Positions 16,618 to 26,037 of a DNA stretch of 63,715 nucleotides are shown here, piece by piece. The notes beneath the pieces were generated by a model. The model was given only the letters and a program-made list of their open reading frames with translations, was not told where the DNA came from and searched no databases. The translations under genes were made by a program, and so were the position numbers. The stretch covers positions 265,992 to 329,706 of the forward strand of contig CANOVB010000002.1 in NCBI GenBank assembly GCA_947570695.1. Direction: 5' to 3'. Each line of letters opens with the position of its first letter. The first letter of the stretch is position 1. This DNA comes from an uncultured Clostridium sp. GTDB taxonomy: Bacteria > Bacillota > Clostridia > TANB77 > CAG-508.

Positions 16618-18028
16618 ATGAAAAATAAATCATTTTGGTTAGATAAATGTAAGCTTCCAGAATTTAAAAGCTTGGAAGAAGATATTTCCACACAAGTGTG
16701 TATAATAGGTGGAGGAATTACTGGAATAACAACAGCATATTACTTATCAAAAAAAGGTTTTGATGTAGTTTTAATAGAAAAAGATGAACTTGCTTCAAAA
16801 ACAACAGGACATACAACAGGAAAAGTTACAGTTCAACATGGGTTATTTTATAAATATTTATTAGATACTTATGGAGTAACATATACAGAAAAATATTTAA
16901 ATGCTAATTTAAAAGCTATAAATAATATAAAAACTATAATAGATAATGAAAAGATTTCATGTGATTTTGAAGAAAAAACTTCTTATGTATTTTCAAACAA
17001 TCCTCAAAAGTATAAAGAAATTGAAGATGAAGTAAATATATGTAAAAAGCTTGATTTAAAAGCTAGTTTTGTAAAAGATATAGGAATTTTAGGTAATATT
17101 CAAGGAGCAATAAAACTTGAGAATCAATATCAGTTTAACCCTATAAAATATTTAGATGGATTATGCAAATGTTTAATTAATAATGGTGTGAAGATATATG
17201 AAAATTCTCAAGTTCTTAATTATAAAAAAAACAATGGAAAGTTTATATTAGATGTTAATACTTATAGTGGAAAATATAAAATTATAGCAGATAAAATTAT
17301 TACTGCTACTAGATACCCGATATTTAATTTTCCAGGAATGTTTTTTATTAAGGAATATCAAGAATTAGAATATGTTTTATGTGCTGAGGTAACTCCAAAT
17401 TTGAACAATTTTCGGAATGTATTTGTCAACAGATAATCCAGGAATTTCTTATAGAAGCGTAATAAATGGCGATAAACGATTATTATTAGTTGCTGGTAAT
17501 GGTAATAAGACAGGAAAAAATTGTAATAATATTAATAATTATCAATTTTTAGAGGATAATTTAAAAAATACGTTTGGAGATTATAATATTTTATATAAAT
17601 GGACTGCTGAGGATTGTATTAGTTTAGATAAAATTCCTTATATTGGCAGATTTTCTAATATAGTAGATGATATGTATGTAGCAACTGGTTTTAAAAAGTG
17701 GGGAATGACTTTTTCTAATGTAGCTGCAAATATCATTACAGACAGTATTTTGAATGAAAAAAATAAATACTCTAATTTATTTAATTCAACAAGAGTAAAC
17801 CCTATTAAGAACAAAACTGAAATGAAAAATATGCTTTATGAAACTTTTAATTCACTGATAAAAGGAAGATTTACAAGAAAAAAATCTAAAAGATTTTGCA
17901 CTCATTTAGGTTGTGAGTTAAGTTTTAATAAAACTACAAATACATGGGATTGTCCATGTCATGGAAGTAGATTTACGAATGAAGGTGATTTAATAGATGG
18001 ACCAGGTCAGAAAGATTTAAAAAGTTAA
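16618..18028 (+). pseudogene. FAD-dependent oxidoreductase with C-terminal Rieske domain, frameshifted
   Basis: The protein would be a DAO-type FAD oxidoreductase (CIIGGGITGITTAYYLSKKG, nucleotide-binding) with a C-terminal Rieske [2Fe-2S] domain (ligands in CTHLGC and CPCHGS). The frame breaks at about 17409-17412: a run of four T reads out of frame, and removing one T restores N-N-F-G-M-Y-L-S-T-D. The first piece stops at 17434-17436 and the second runs from there to the TAA at 18028. The start is ATG 16618 behind TAGGAG, not the earlier in-frame codon at 16585. Either a recent inactivation, a phase-variable tract or a sequencing error. Confidence 0.85.
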
Positions 18029-18116
18029 TTTTTACTTTAAAAAGCTCGATATAGACTTAAATTAGAATTTATGATAATATAATAAAAATTAATTATAAAA
18101 TTAGGAGTATAAATAA

Positions 18117-18848
18117 ATGGACAAAGTTATTTTAGTAACAGGAGCAAGTAGAGGGATTGGCAGAGATATAGCATACAATTTAGCATTAGACGGTTATAAT
18201 GTTATTGCAAATTATAACAAATCAGAAGAAGCTGCTAAAAGTTTAAAACAAGAGTTAGAAAAAAATGGAATAAATATTGATATTTTAAAAGCAGATGTAT
18301 CAGAAGAAAAAGATATAGAAAAGTTAATAGAATTTACAATTAAAAAGTATGGAAAAATTGATGTGCTAATTAATAATGCTGGGATATCTGGAGAAAAGTT
18401 GTTTACAGATATATCTGTAGAAGAGTTTGATAAAATGATGAAAACAAATTTATATTCAGTTTTCTATACAACTCAAAGAGTAGTTAGATATATGGTAAAA
18501 GAACATGAAGGATGTATTATTAATATATCATCTATATATGGAATGACAGGAGGTTCTTGTGAAGTTCCTTATTCTATGGCTAAGGCTGGAATTGATGGTA
18601 TGACTAAAGCTCTTGCGAAAGAACTTGGACCATCAAATATAAGAGTAAATTCTATTGCCCCTGGGGCAATAGATACAGATATGAATAAAGCTTTAACTGA
18701 AGAGGAATGGGCAGAAATAATAAATGAAACTCCACTTATGAAAAAGGGGAGACCTATAGATATAACAAGATGTGTAAAATGGTTAATTGAAGATGAGTTT
18801 ACAACAGGACAGGTAATATCTCCTAATGGTGGCTTAGTAATTATTTAA
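18117..18848 (+). CDS. Short-chain dehydrogenase/reductase, FabG-like
   Basis: Classical SDR of 243 residues using NAD(P)H. The cofactor motif TGASRGIG (residues 7-14), NNAG (about 87-90), catalytic Ser in NISS, and YSMAK (Tyr/Lys about 154-158) are all present. The C terminus GQVISPNGGLVII fits 3-oxoacyl-ACP reductases, but the substrate is uncertain without a fatty-acid gene context. ATG 18117 is behind TTAGGAG. Own terminator. Confidence 0.9.
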   Translation: MDKVILVTGASRGIGRDIAYNLALDGYNVIANYNKSEEAAKSLKQELEKNGINIDILKADVSEEKDIEKLIEFTIKKYGKIDVLINNAGISGEKLFTDISVEEFDKMMKTNLYSVFYTTQRVVRYMVKEHEGCIINISSIYGMTGGSCEVPYSMAKAGIDGMTKALAKELGPSNIRVNSIAPGAIDTDMNKALTEEEWAEIINETPLMKKGRPIDITRCVKWLIEDEFTTGQVISPNGGLVII

Positions 18849-18882
18849 AATAATAATAAATGACATATTCAAAATGAAAAAT

Positions 18883-18911
18883 AAAACTGAGAATTATTTT
18901 CTCAGTTTTTT
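18883..18911. terminator. Bidirectional terminator between SDR and CBM genes
   Basis: AAAACTGAGAA (18883-18893) pairs with TTCTCAGTTTT (18899-18909) around TTATT; T-rich on the plus strand and usable for the converging gene. Confidence 0.85.
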
Positions 18912-18916
18912 TATAA

Positions 18917-19381
18917 TTAATTATTTTCTCCTGTTTTTTTCTTATAATTTCCAGTAATTAATTTTGGTATGTAAATTAACATTTTATATATTGCAAGTTT
19001 TACTTTTTTAGTTAATATGTAAGATTTACGAAGCCTTTTAAGAGGCTTTTTGCCTAAATCCTCTATGACGATTAAGCCTGTTTCAGGATGTTCTATTGTG
19101 AAAATATAATTTGTTCCACCATTATTATCCCATTCATCTTTTTCGTTTTTAATACAAAAATTAAATGTTTCTCTATCTATTAAATCAACTTCAATCTGAA
19201 AACCAAGTTCAGTCTTAGACATTTCAGCATCTACAAGACCTTCCCATTCATTACCAAATCCATAATGAATATAAGCATTTTTAGAACCATCTTGAAAAAA
19301 TTTCCCAGTATATGAAATTTTTACAGTTGTATTAGGGGTTAGTTTATCAGTATTGAAGAAAATATTTTTTACTAATTCCAT
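18917..19381 (-). CDS. Stand-alone starch/glycogen-binding-module protein (CBM25/53-like), cytoplasmic
   Basis: The first about 100 residues are one carbohydrate-binding beta sandwich: VKISYTGKFFQDGSKNAYIHYGFGNEWEG and the typical end WDNNGGTNYIFTIE. That pattern is seen in CBM25/CBM53 starch-binding modules. There is no signal peptide and no catalytic domain. The remaining 50 residues are strongly basic (KKPLKRLRKSYILTKKVK...), possibly a membrane or polymer contact. It may bind intracellular glycogen; no glycogen genes are in the window, so this is inference. ATG 19381 is behind AGGAG. Confidence 0.7.
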   Translation of the reverse strand: MELVKNIFFNTDKLTPNTTVKISYTGKFFQDGSKNAYIHYGFGNEWEGLVDAEMSKTELGFQIEVDLIDRETFNFCIKNEKDEWDNNGGTNYIFTIEHPETGLIVIEDLGKKPLKRLRKSYILTKKVKLAIYKMLIYIPKLITGNYKKKTGENN

Positions 19382-19525
19382 AAATTACTCCTCTTACGTG
19401 TGTAACTAGAAATATTATATTATTAAAATATTTGTTATTCAAGTAGCTTTTTTAATATTACAGAAATTTTATAAAAACGTAACAATTTTGTAAAGAAATG
19501 ATTTCATGATAAGGAATTATAATAA

Positions 19526-19552
19526 AAAAACGGATATTTTTAATCCGTTTTT
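19526..19552 (-). terminator. Terminator of the XRE/S24-like gene
   Basis: AAAAACGGAT (19526-19535) pairs with ATCCGTTTTT (19543-19552); on the minus strand it runs into T7. Confidence 0.85.
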
Positions 19553-20117
19553 AAATATATACTCTTCCGATTATTTTAAAATCATCACGTGAACTTATAT
19601 TTATATCTTTTACATCTTTATTATCTGCTCTTAGTAAAAACTTATCTTTTTTATACATTAGTCTACGAATAAGATATTCGTTATTTAGTTTAAATAATCC
19701 GATTGCTTTGTTATCAATAAGTCCGTTAATTTCAATAAATGCATAACTACCTTCTTTTATAATTGGTGCCATTGCATTATCTGGTACTTTATATGCAAAT
19801 GACGCATTTGAAAAATCATAAGGACATGCAATATATTCATCTATTTTAGAGATTGCTGGTACTTCATTATATGATATGTAATTTATATAGTCATATTCTT
19901 TTTGCTCTTCCGAAAGTTCTTTATCATAAGTGTATAAAAGTTGTTGATAAGGAATATTTAAAGCATAACAAATTGATTTTAATGCTTTATGACTAGGATT
20001 TCTGTCTCCTTTTTCAATGTGTGTTAGGTGACCTATATTAATTTTTGTTTGACTTGCAAGTTGAGTTTTAGTTATTCCTTTTTCCTTTCTTATTTTAGAA
20101 ATCATATCTCCAATCAT
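19551..20117 (-). CDS. HTH (XRE) regulator with a catalytically dead S24/LexA-like domain
   Basis: About 188 residues. An N-terminal XRE helix-turn-helix (ISKIRKEKGITKTQLASQTK, then NIGHLTHIEKGDRNPS) is followed by a C-terminal S24 peptidase-type fold. In LexA/CI relatives the cleavage Ser lies before Met-x-P; here the site reads DNAMAPIIKEG, with Ala. The catalytic Lys position reads YLIRRL, with Arg. Self-cleavage is therefore unlikely and the domain probably serves dimerisation or ligand sensing. A GTG in frame at 20126 is less likely than ATG 20117, which lies 8 bases after AGAGAGG. Confidence 0.82.
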   Translation of the reverse strand: MIGDMISKIRKEKGITKTQLASQTKINIGHLTHIEKGDRNPSHKALKSICYALNIPYQQLLYTYDKELSEEQKEYDYINYISYNEVPAISKIDEYIACPYDFSNASFAYKVPDNAMAPIIKEGSYAFIEINGLIDNKAIGLFKLNNEYLIRRLMYKKDKFLLRADNKDVKDINISSRDDFKIIGRVYI

Positions 20118-20306
20118 ATTTAGCACCTCTCTTAGTTTTTTTATAAATTAATACTACAATTAAATTTGGCGAATATAATATAAGGAACTCGCTAAAGTTA
20201 TTATATATATAATTTTTTTTATTGTCCATAGGTAAAAAAAATATTGCAGAAAAAAACAAGATATGATAATATAGTGCTTGAAATTGTTACGGAAAGGAAG
20301 TTTGGA

Positions 20307-22718
20307 ATGGCAGCTGCTAGTAAGAAAAAATCAAATAGTAATAAAAGTAAAAATACTAAATCATCAAAAAAAGTAAATGTAAAAAATGAACTAAATAATA
20401 ATGAAAATCAGACTTCTGAAATAAAAGAAACACAAAAGAATAGCAAAAAAAATTCTAGTACATCTTCTGCACAGAATAAAAAAACATCTTCTAATGGAGC
20501 TAAAAAAAAGGCTACAACCAAGAGCAATTCTAGTAAAAAAGTTGATGAAAAACCAGAAGTAAATAGTGGAGAAAAAGAAAAAACAAGTTCAAAATCTAGT
20601 AAAAAAACATCAACAAAAAAGTATGGAACTACTAAAAAAACTCAGGGAAAAAACCCATCTAAAGGGAAAAATAGTGCCAAAACTCCTAAAAAAGATGAAA
20701 AAGAAGTTAAGCAAGAAAATAAAGTTGAAGTTAGTGAAAACACAGAAAAAAAACAGAATAAAGAAAATAATGCTAAGAGCGAAGTAGAAGAAAAACAAAA
20801 AGAGTTAAAAAAACAAGAACAAGTTAAAATAAAAGAAGAAAAAGCTAAAGAAAGAGCAAAAAAAAGAGAAGAAAAAGAAAGAGAAAAGCTTAAGATTAAA
20901 ATAGAAAAGGCACAACAAAAAGAAGAACGAGCAAAAGAAAAAGCTAAAAAAAAGGAAGAAAAACAAAATGAACAACAAATTGTAAATCAAAAAGAAAATG
21001 AAAACGAAAAAAATGAAAAAAACGAAAAGGAGCCTTCTAAAAAAAGCAAGGAAGAATATAATAAAAAACAGAATAATCAAAGTAAGCCATTAGATGAGAA
21101 TGAAAAACCTGACTATGTTAAAGAAATGCTTAAAAACAAGAAAAAGAGAATGATTATAATAATAAGTATTGTAGCATTAATCCTTATTATATTGGCATTT
21201 TCAACATTTTTTGCATTATTTAATATGAATAATAAAACCATTTTAAAAGGTGTTAAAATTAGAAATATTGAGGTTTCTGGATTAACTATAGATGAGACAA
21301 AACAGAGACTTAATGAAGTTATTAATTTAGAACTTTTACCAGAAATAGAATTAACTTATGGTGAAAATTATAAAATAACATTGCTTCCAGAACAAATACA
21401 ATACAAATATAATATAGATGAGGCTGTTTCAAATGCTTATGAAGTTGGAAGAGATGGAATGATTTTTGAAAATAATTATTCATTATTATTTACGGCTTTT
21501 TTTGGCAAAAATTTAAGTGTTGAATCTGAATACAATGAAGAATTATTAAATAATTTTATAGAAGATGTAAGTTCAAAAATCCCAGGATTAGTAGTTGAGC
21601 CATCTTATTATATAGAAGAGGAAAGCTTAGTAATAAGTAAAGGAAAAGATGGAATACAAGTAAAAAAAGATGAATTAAAAAATAAAATTTTGGAAGCTAT
21701 TAAAAATAGAAATTTTGAAGATATTTCAAAAGAAAATTATAATCAAACTATAAATATTCCTGTAGAAAATGTAAAAGCTTCAAGTATAGATATAGATAAA
21801 ATATATTCAGAAGTGCATAGAGAACCAAAAGATGCTTACTTTGAAACAGACCCATATAAAATTTATGCAGATGTAGATGGAATTGATTTTAATATTTCTA
21901 TTGATGAAGCCAAAAATATTATCTCTTTAGAAGATAAGGAAGAATATGAAATTCCTCTTAAAATATCTAAAGCACAAAAAACAATTAATGATATTGGAAC
22001 AGAGGCATTTCCATATTTGATTTCGAAATTTAGTACTAAATATGATGCAAGTAATACTAATAGAAGTACCAATTTATTAATAGCAGCAAATAAAATTAAT
22101 GGAACTGTTTTAATGCCAGGAGAAGTATTTTCTTTTAATAAAGTTGTTGGAAAAAGAACAGTAGAAGAAGGCTATAGAGATGCTAAAATTTATGCAGATG
22201 GAGGCGTTGTAGACGGATTAGCAGGAGGAATTTGCCAGATATCTTCAACACTATATAATGTTGTACTTTTAGCTAATTTAGAAATTGTTGAAAGAAGAAA
22301 TCATTCTTTCCCAACATCATATCTTGAAGTTGGAAAAGATGCAACAGTTGTATATGGGGCGATAGATTTTCAATTTAAAAACTCAAGAAATTATCCAATA
22401 AAAATTGAAGCATCTGTAAAAAATGGAATAGCAGAATTTAAAATATTTGGTATGCAAGAAGAAAATGAGTACGAAATAAGAATCTTGCCAGTTACTACAA
22501 AATCAATACCTTATAGTACTTCATATATAGATGATCCAGCTCTTGCACCAGGGCAACAAATAGTAGTTCAAGCTGGTAAAGCTGGATATAAAGTTACAAC
22601 ATATATTGAAAAAAGATTAAATGGAGCTGTTGTTTCAAAAGATGTTCTTTCAAATGATACTTATACTCCAATGAAAGCTATAATAAGAAGAGGACCAGTA
22701 GCAGCACCTGTTCAGTAG
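20307..22718 (+). CDS. VanW-family protein with long Lys/Glu-rich cytoplasmic tail
   Basis: About 803 residues. Residues 1-275 are low-complexity and extremely charged (Lys, Glu, Asn, Ser; coiled-coil-like KAKERAKKREEKEREK). One membrane span follows (IIIISIVALILIILAFSTFF, about 281-300), then extracellular PG_binding_4/YoaR-type repeats and a VanW domain near 590-710 (TRSTNLL..ANKING, GGICQISSTLYN). A G5-like end follows. Such proteins are linked to the cell wall; their reaction is unknown. The frame opens at TTG 20244, but ATG 20307 lies behind AAGGAAG. Reverse-strand ORFs over the A-rich tail are artefacts. Confidence 0.85.
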   Translation: MAAASKKKSNSNKSKNTKSSKKVNVKNELNNNENQTSEIKETQKNSKKNSSTSSAQNKKTSSNGAKKKATTKSNSSKKVDEKPEVNSGEKEKTSSKSSKKTSTKKYGTTKKTQGKNPSKGKNSAKTPKKDEKEVKQENKVEVSENTEKKQNKENNAKSEVEEKQKELKKQEQVKIKEEKAKERAKKREEKEREKLKIKIEKAQQKEERAKEKAKKKEEKQNEQQIVNQKENENEKNEKNEKEPSKKSKEEYNKKQNNQSKPLDENEKPDYVKEMLKNKKKRMIIIISIVALILIILAFSTFFALFNMNNKTILKGVKIRNIEVSGLTIDETKQRLNEVINLELLPEIELTYGENYKITLLPEQIQYKYNIDEAVSNAYEVGRDGMIFENNYSLLFTAFFGKNLSVESEYNEELLNNFIEDVSSKIPGLVVEPSYYIEEESLVISKGKDGIQVKKDELKNKILEAIKNRNFEDISKENYNQTINIPVENVKASSIDIDKIYSEVHREPKDAYFETDPYKIYADVDGIDFNISIDEAKNIISLEDKEEYEIPLKISKAQKTINDIGTEAFPYLISKFSTKYDASNTNRSTNLLIAANKINGTVLMPGEVFSFNKVVGKRTVEEGYRDAKIYADGGVVDGLAGGICQISSTLYNVVLLANLEIVERRNHSFPTSYLEVGKDATVVYGAIDFQFKNSRNYPIKIEASVKNGIAEFKIFGMQEENEYEIRILPVTTKSIPYSTSYIDDPALAPGQQIVVQAGKAGYKVTTYIEKRLNGAVVSKDVLSNDTYTPMKAIIRRGPVAAPVQ

Positions 22719-22742
22719 CAGAGTAATAAAAATAGAAATAAA

Positions 22743-22779
22743 AAATGACATTTAAGAATGTTCTTAAATGTCATTTCTG
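22743..22779 (+). terminator. Rho-independent terminator
   Basis: AAATGACATTTAAGA (22743-22757) pairs with TCTTAAATGTCATTT (22762-22776) around a 4-base loop. Confidence 0.85.
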
Positions 22780-22839
22780 TTTAATAAGATTAAATTTGGT
22801 ATTTTCTATTAAATAAAACTTTACTGATATTTGTATATA

Positions 22840-23628
22840 TTATTTATTTTCATTTAATAATTCTTCATAGAAACATACTGTTGATGTTGTAATATAAGGT
22901 GCAAGTAAGATGCATAATACTGTAGATATAAATACTGCTATACTACCTATAAATAAAGTAAATATATAAGAAATCATGTAAATTAGAAGAAACCAAGGTA
23001 CAAAAGAAATTAGTAATAAAACTAGATTTAAAACATTACTTTTCATTAAAGCTTTGCTTTTTTCTAAAACTTCTTTTCCAGTAAACTCTGAATTATCATA
23101 TAGAACATAGTATGCTAAAGATAAAGGTAATGCTTTATATGCTACATATATTATAGCTGCTATTACTATAATAAATGCTATTATTACTTGAGGACTTTTT
23201 ATTAAATCAGTAATATATATTGTTTCTAAGTTTGGAGTAATTGTTGCTACTTGCAAGAATGAGTAAAGCAAAAATGAAAATCCAAGTATAAGTATAATCA
23301 TAGGAAAAAGTAATTTTATAATTGTTCTACCATAAGTTCTCCAAACACTTTTCATATTCTGAAATCCGATTGTTATAAAGCTAGTTAAAGATACATCCTC
23401 ATTACGTGACATTTTTATAAATACTGCTATTATTCCGAAAGAAAGTGGAACAGTAAGTATAAGTACAGCTATTTGATATATGTAATGTAACAACTTAGTT
23501 TTTACATATAAACCTAAAAAACTAGTGGCAAATAATATGAGAAAATATATAAAGTAAATTAATACTGCTTTTGCATATTCACCAGTAAGTTTTACTTTTG
23601 CATCTTTTTTTATTTCGCTAATTATCAT
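22840..23628 (-). CDS. DUF975-type integral membrane protein
   Basis: A 262-residue protein with about five to six hydrophobic spans. The N terminus SEIKKDAKVKLTGEYAKAV has the DUF975 shape (I..DAK.KLKG....AI). The soluble loops are short and no catalytic motif is visible. ATG 23628 is behind AGGAGG. It is monocistronic and divergent from the HtrA-like protease gene, sharing a 127-base promoter region. Function unknown. Confidence 0.8.
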   Translation of the reverse strand: MIISEIKKDAKVKLTGEYAKAVLIYFIYFLILFATSFLGLYVKTKLLHYIYQIAVLILTVPLSFGIIAVFIKMSRNEDVSLTSFITIGFQNMKSVWRTYGRTIIKLLFPMIILILGFSFLLYSFLQVATITPNLETIYITDLIKSPQVIIAFIIVIAAIIYVAYKALPLSLAYYVLYDNSEFTGKEVLEKSKALMKSNVLNLVLLLISFVPWFLLIYMISYIFTLFIGSIAVFISTVLCILLAPYITTSTVCFYEELLNENK

Positions 23629-23755
23629 ATTTTCCTCCTAAAATTTTATATTTGATGAGTATATATTATCATTTTTTATAAAATAAGTAAATAATTATTT
23701 ATTTGTATAAAAATAGTAAAAAATGGAAAAATATTTTTGAAAGGTAGGATAAAGT

Positions 23756-24868
23756 ATGTATTATGAAACTAGTAGAAAAAAAGATACTATGCTAATTATA
23801 ATATTTATGATTGCAGTTATAATGCTTTTAGGAATTTTGATATTAAAAATGGATAATAAATCTAATCAATCTACAACTTCAAATTATGACACGAGCAAGT
23901 TATCCACAAATAATGAACAAACTGTGGAATTTGACACATCAAAAATGATTAATTCTGTAGTTAAAAGTGTTGTTGGTATTTCAAAATTACAAAGAAATGG
24001 AAGTTCTATTTTTTTAAATAAGTCAGAAGAAAAATTAGGTTTAGGTAGTGGAATAATCTTATCTGATAATGGGTATATATTAACAAATCAACATGTAGCT
24101 GGAAACAAATATGGTAATTGTTATGTTACTTTAGAAGATGGAAATAGTTATAGCGGTTCTGTAGTTTGGGCAGATAATAATTTAGATTTAGCTATTGTTA
24201 AAATAACTGCTAATAATTTAGATTATATTGAACTTGCTGATTCAGATAATATAAATTTGGCTGATGAAGTTTATGCGATTGGAAATCCTATTGGAATTGA
24301 GTTTCAAAGAACAGTAACTAAGGGAATTATAAGTGGAATAAATAGAACTATAAAGATTGAAGAAGATACACAAGGAAGTTACATGGAAGATTTAATTCAA
24401 ACTGACGCTACGATAAATGAGGGAAATAGCGGTGGACCATTAATTAATAAAAATGGAGAATTGATTGGTATAAATACCGTAAAAATAACTGATGCAGAAG
24501 GGATTGGGTTTGCTGTTCCAGTTAATATAGTAAAACCAATATTAGAACAATTAATGCAAAAAGGAAAATTTGAAGAGGCATATTTAGGTATTTATGGATA
24601 TGATAAAGAAGTTATTCCTTACTTAGATAGTAAGCTTAATATAGAAAATGGAGTATATATTGCAAGTATTCAAGCAGACGGACCATTATTTAATAAAGAG
24701 CTGAGAATTGGAGATATAATTACAAAAATTGATGATATAGAAATAAATAAAATGAATGATTTAAAAAAGTACATTTATACTAAAAGCCCAAATGATAAAG
24801 TTAAAATATTAGTAAATAGAGGTTCAAATAATTTTGAGATGGAAATAAATTTAGGTCATAAAGTTTAA
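23756..24868 (+). CDS. Membrane-anchored HtrA/DegP-like serine protease
   Basis: S1C-family protease for envelope protein quality control. An N-terminal anchor (residues 11-31) is followed by the trypsin-like domain with His113 (LTNQHVAG), Asp144 (NNLDLAIVK) and Ser225 (NEGNSGGPLI). A PDZ domain occupies about 265-365 (GVYIASIQADGPL, LRIGDIITKIDD). The length of 370 is normal for Firmicute HtrA. ATG 23756 is preceded by GAAAGGTAGGAT. No terminator is obvious in the 110 bases to the next gene. Confidence 0.93.
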   Translation: MYYETSRKKDTMLIIIFMIAVIMLLGILILKMDNKSNQSTTSNYDTSKLSTNNEQTVEFDTSKMINSVVKSVVGISKLQRNGSSIFLNKSEEKLGLGSGIILSDNGYILTNQHVAGNKYGNCYVTLEDGNSYSGSVVWADNNLDLAIVKITANNLDYIELADSDNINLADEVYAIGNPIGIEFQRTVTKGIISGINRTIKIEEDTQGSYMEDLIQTDATINEGNSGGPLINKNGELIGINTVKITDAEGIGFAVPVNIVKPILEQLMQKGKFEEAYLGIYGYDKEVIPYLDSKLNIENGVYIASIQADGPLFNKELRIGDIITKIDDIEINKMNDLKKYIYTKSPNDKVKILVNRGSNNFEMEINLGHKV

Positions 24869-24912
24869 TGATTGTAAAGTTTATTGAAAAAATATTCCAT
24901 GCTTTTAATTCA

Positions 24913-24941
24913 TTGAAAAATAATAAAATTGATGTTATAAT
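24913..24941 (+). promoter_or_regulatory. Promoter of the DUF1385-like gene
   Basis: TTGAAA 24913-24918, 17-base spacer, TATAAT 24936-24941, followed by AGGAGG before GTG 24979. Confidence 0.75.
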
Positions 24942-24978
24942 GACGAAGAATAAAAATCTTTTTTAGGAGGTACACATT

Positions 24979-25818
24979 GTGAAAAAAATTGCTAAACAGA
25001 AAGGTGATATTTCAATATATGGGAGTTCCCATCGGGATGGAATAACCTTCTCTGCTGTTCAACGGTTAGATGATGTAATTCAACTAACTGGTCCAAAAAT
25101 AAGATCAACTGAAGCTGGAACTAGACCATTAAGTAATAATGATGAAAAGGAGCTGAATTACTGGAGACAAAAACAAGAGAAAAAAATAAAAATATTCTCA
25201 AATGTAATGAATGTTTTGAGTATTATGTGTTTACCTGTATTTTTTGTAGCCCTTTGTACCAAAAATGAGTTTATGGCATGTATCTCAAAATGGATATTTG
25301 TAATTGCTACTGGAATTACATTAACATCCCATAGTACCGGATATTTCTTTTTTTATATTGTTGGAGACAAAAATATGGCATCTATTAGGAGGTTTAATGG
25401 TGCTAAACATGCGGTTATTAATGCTTTTTATGATTTAGGAAGGACTCCAACTTTGGAAGAAGTGAGAAAATATTCACGTTTTTCTTCTGAATGTGACTAT
25501 TTAAAAGAAGAAGCATGCTGGTTTGGTGGGATTATAATTATATCCATTGCAACATTTTTTTCAGGAAAAACTTATTTTATTTTACTTGTTGTACTTACAG
25601 TAATTTTTAGGTACTTAAATAAAATGGATAAGTTATATTTTATGGAATTTCTGACTGTGGGAATTCCCACAGATTATGAGTATGAGATTGCAATAAATGG
25701 AATCAAAGAAGCACTATCTCAGCTTAGAGAAAATGGGATTTCAGAGATTACAAACTTACCTTATGTTATTTCAGAAATAAGCTTTAGTTATTTCGATGAA
25801 GAGAGCGAGGAAAGGTAG
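24979..25818 (+). CDS. DUF1385-like membrane protein with atypical base composition
   Basis: A 279-residue protein with three to four membrane spans. The central FNGAKHAVINAFYDLGRTPT...EVRKYSRFSSECDY resembles the GAEHK..NAYE....LT.E.V....R....CGT segment of DUF1385/YqhQ proteins, though diverged. It starts at GTG 24979 behind AGGAGG. Base composition and codon choice are richer in G+C than the neighbours (for example around 25021-25080), and its terminator uses a UUCG tetraloop unlike the others here. Probably a transferred gene; function unknown. Confidence 0.65.
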   Translation: MKKIAKQKGDISIYGSSHRDGITFSAVQRLDDVIQLTGPKIRSTEAGTRPLSNNDEKELNYWRQKQEKKIKIFSNVMNVLSIMCLPVFFVALCTKNEFMACISKWIFVIATGITLTSHSTGYFFFYIVGDKNMASIRRFNGAKHAVINAFYDLGRTPTLEEVRKYSRFSSECDYLKEEACWFGGIIIISIATFFSGKTYFILLVVLTVIFRYLNKMDKLYFMEFLTVGIPTDYEYEIAINGIKEALSQLRENGISEITNLPYVISEISFSYFDEESEER

Positions 25819-25873
25819 AAGAGAAGTAAAGCCCCAAAAGCACGTGTATGAATATTTGAAAATAATTTTTCAG

Positions 25874-25908
25874 GCGAAAGCGCTGACTTCGGTCAGCGCT
25901 TTTGCATA
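25874..25908 (+). terminator. Terminator with UUCG tetraloop
   Basis: GCGAAAGCGCTGAC (25874-25887), loop TTCG, GTCAGCGCTTTTGC (25892-25905). GC-rich compared with every neighbouring terminator. Confidence 0.85.
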
Positions 25909-26037
25909 TTATAAATTAACAATATCTTAATTTAAAGTTCATATTAAGTTCATAATTCGATGATAAATTGAAAATGGAAAATCGAAAAAAGTATTATTTT
26001 GTAAGATTTTGTAAAATGTTATAAAGGAAGTGAAAAT

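Noticed and set aside
20566..21080. Lys-rich plus-strand and Phe-rich minus-strand ORFs over the VanW tail
   Set aside because: Out-of-frame readings of an A-rich low-complexity coding region.
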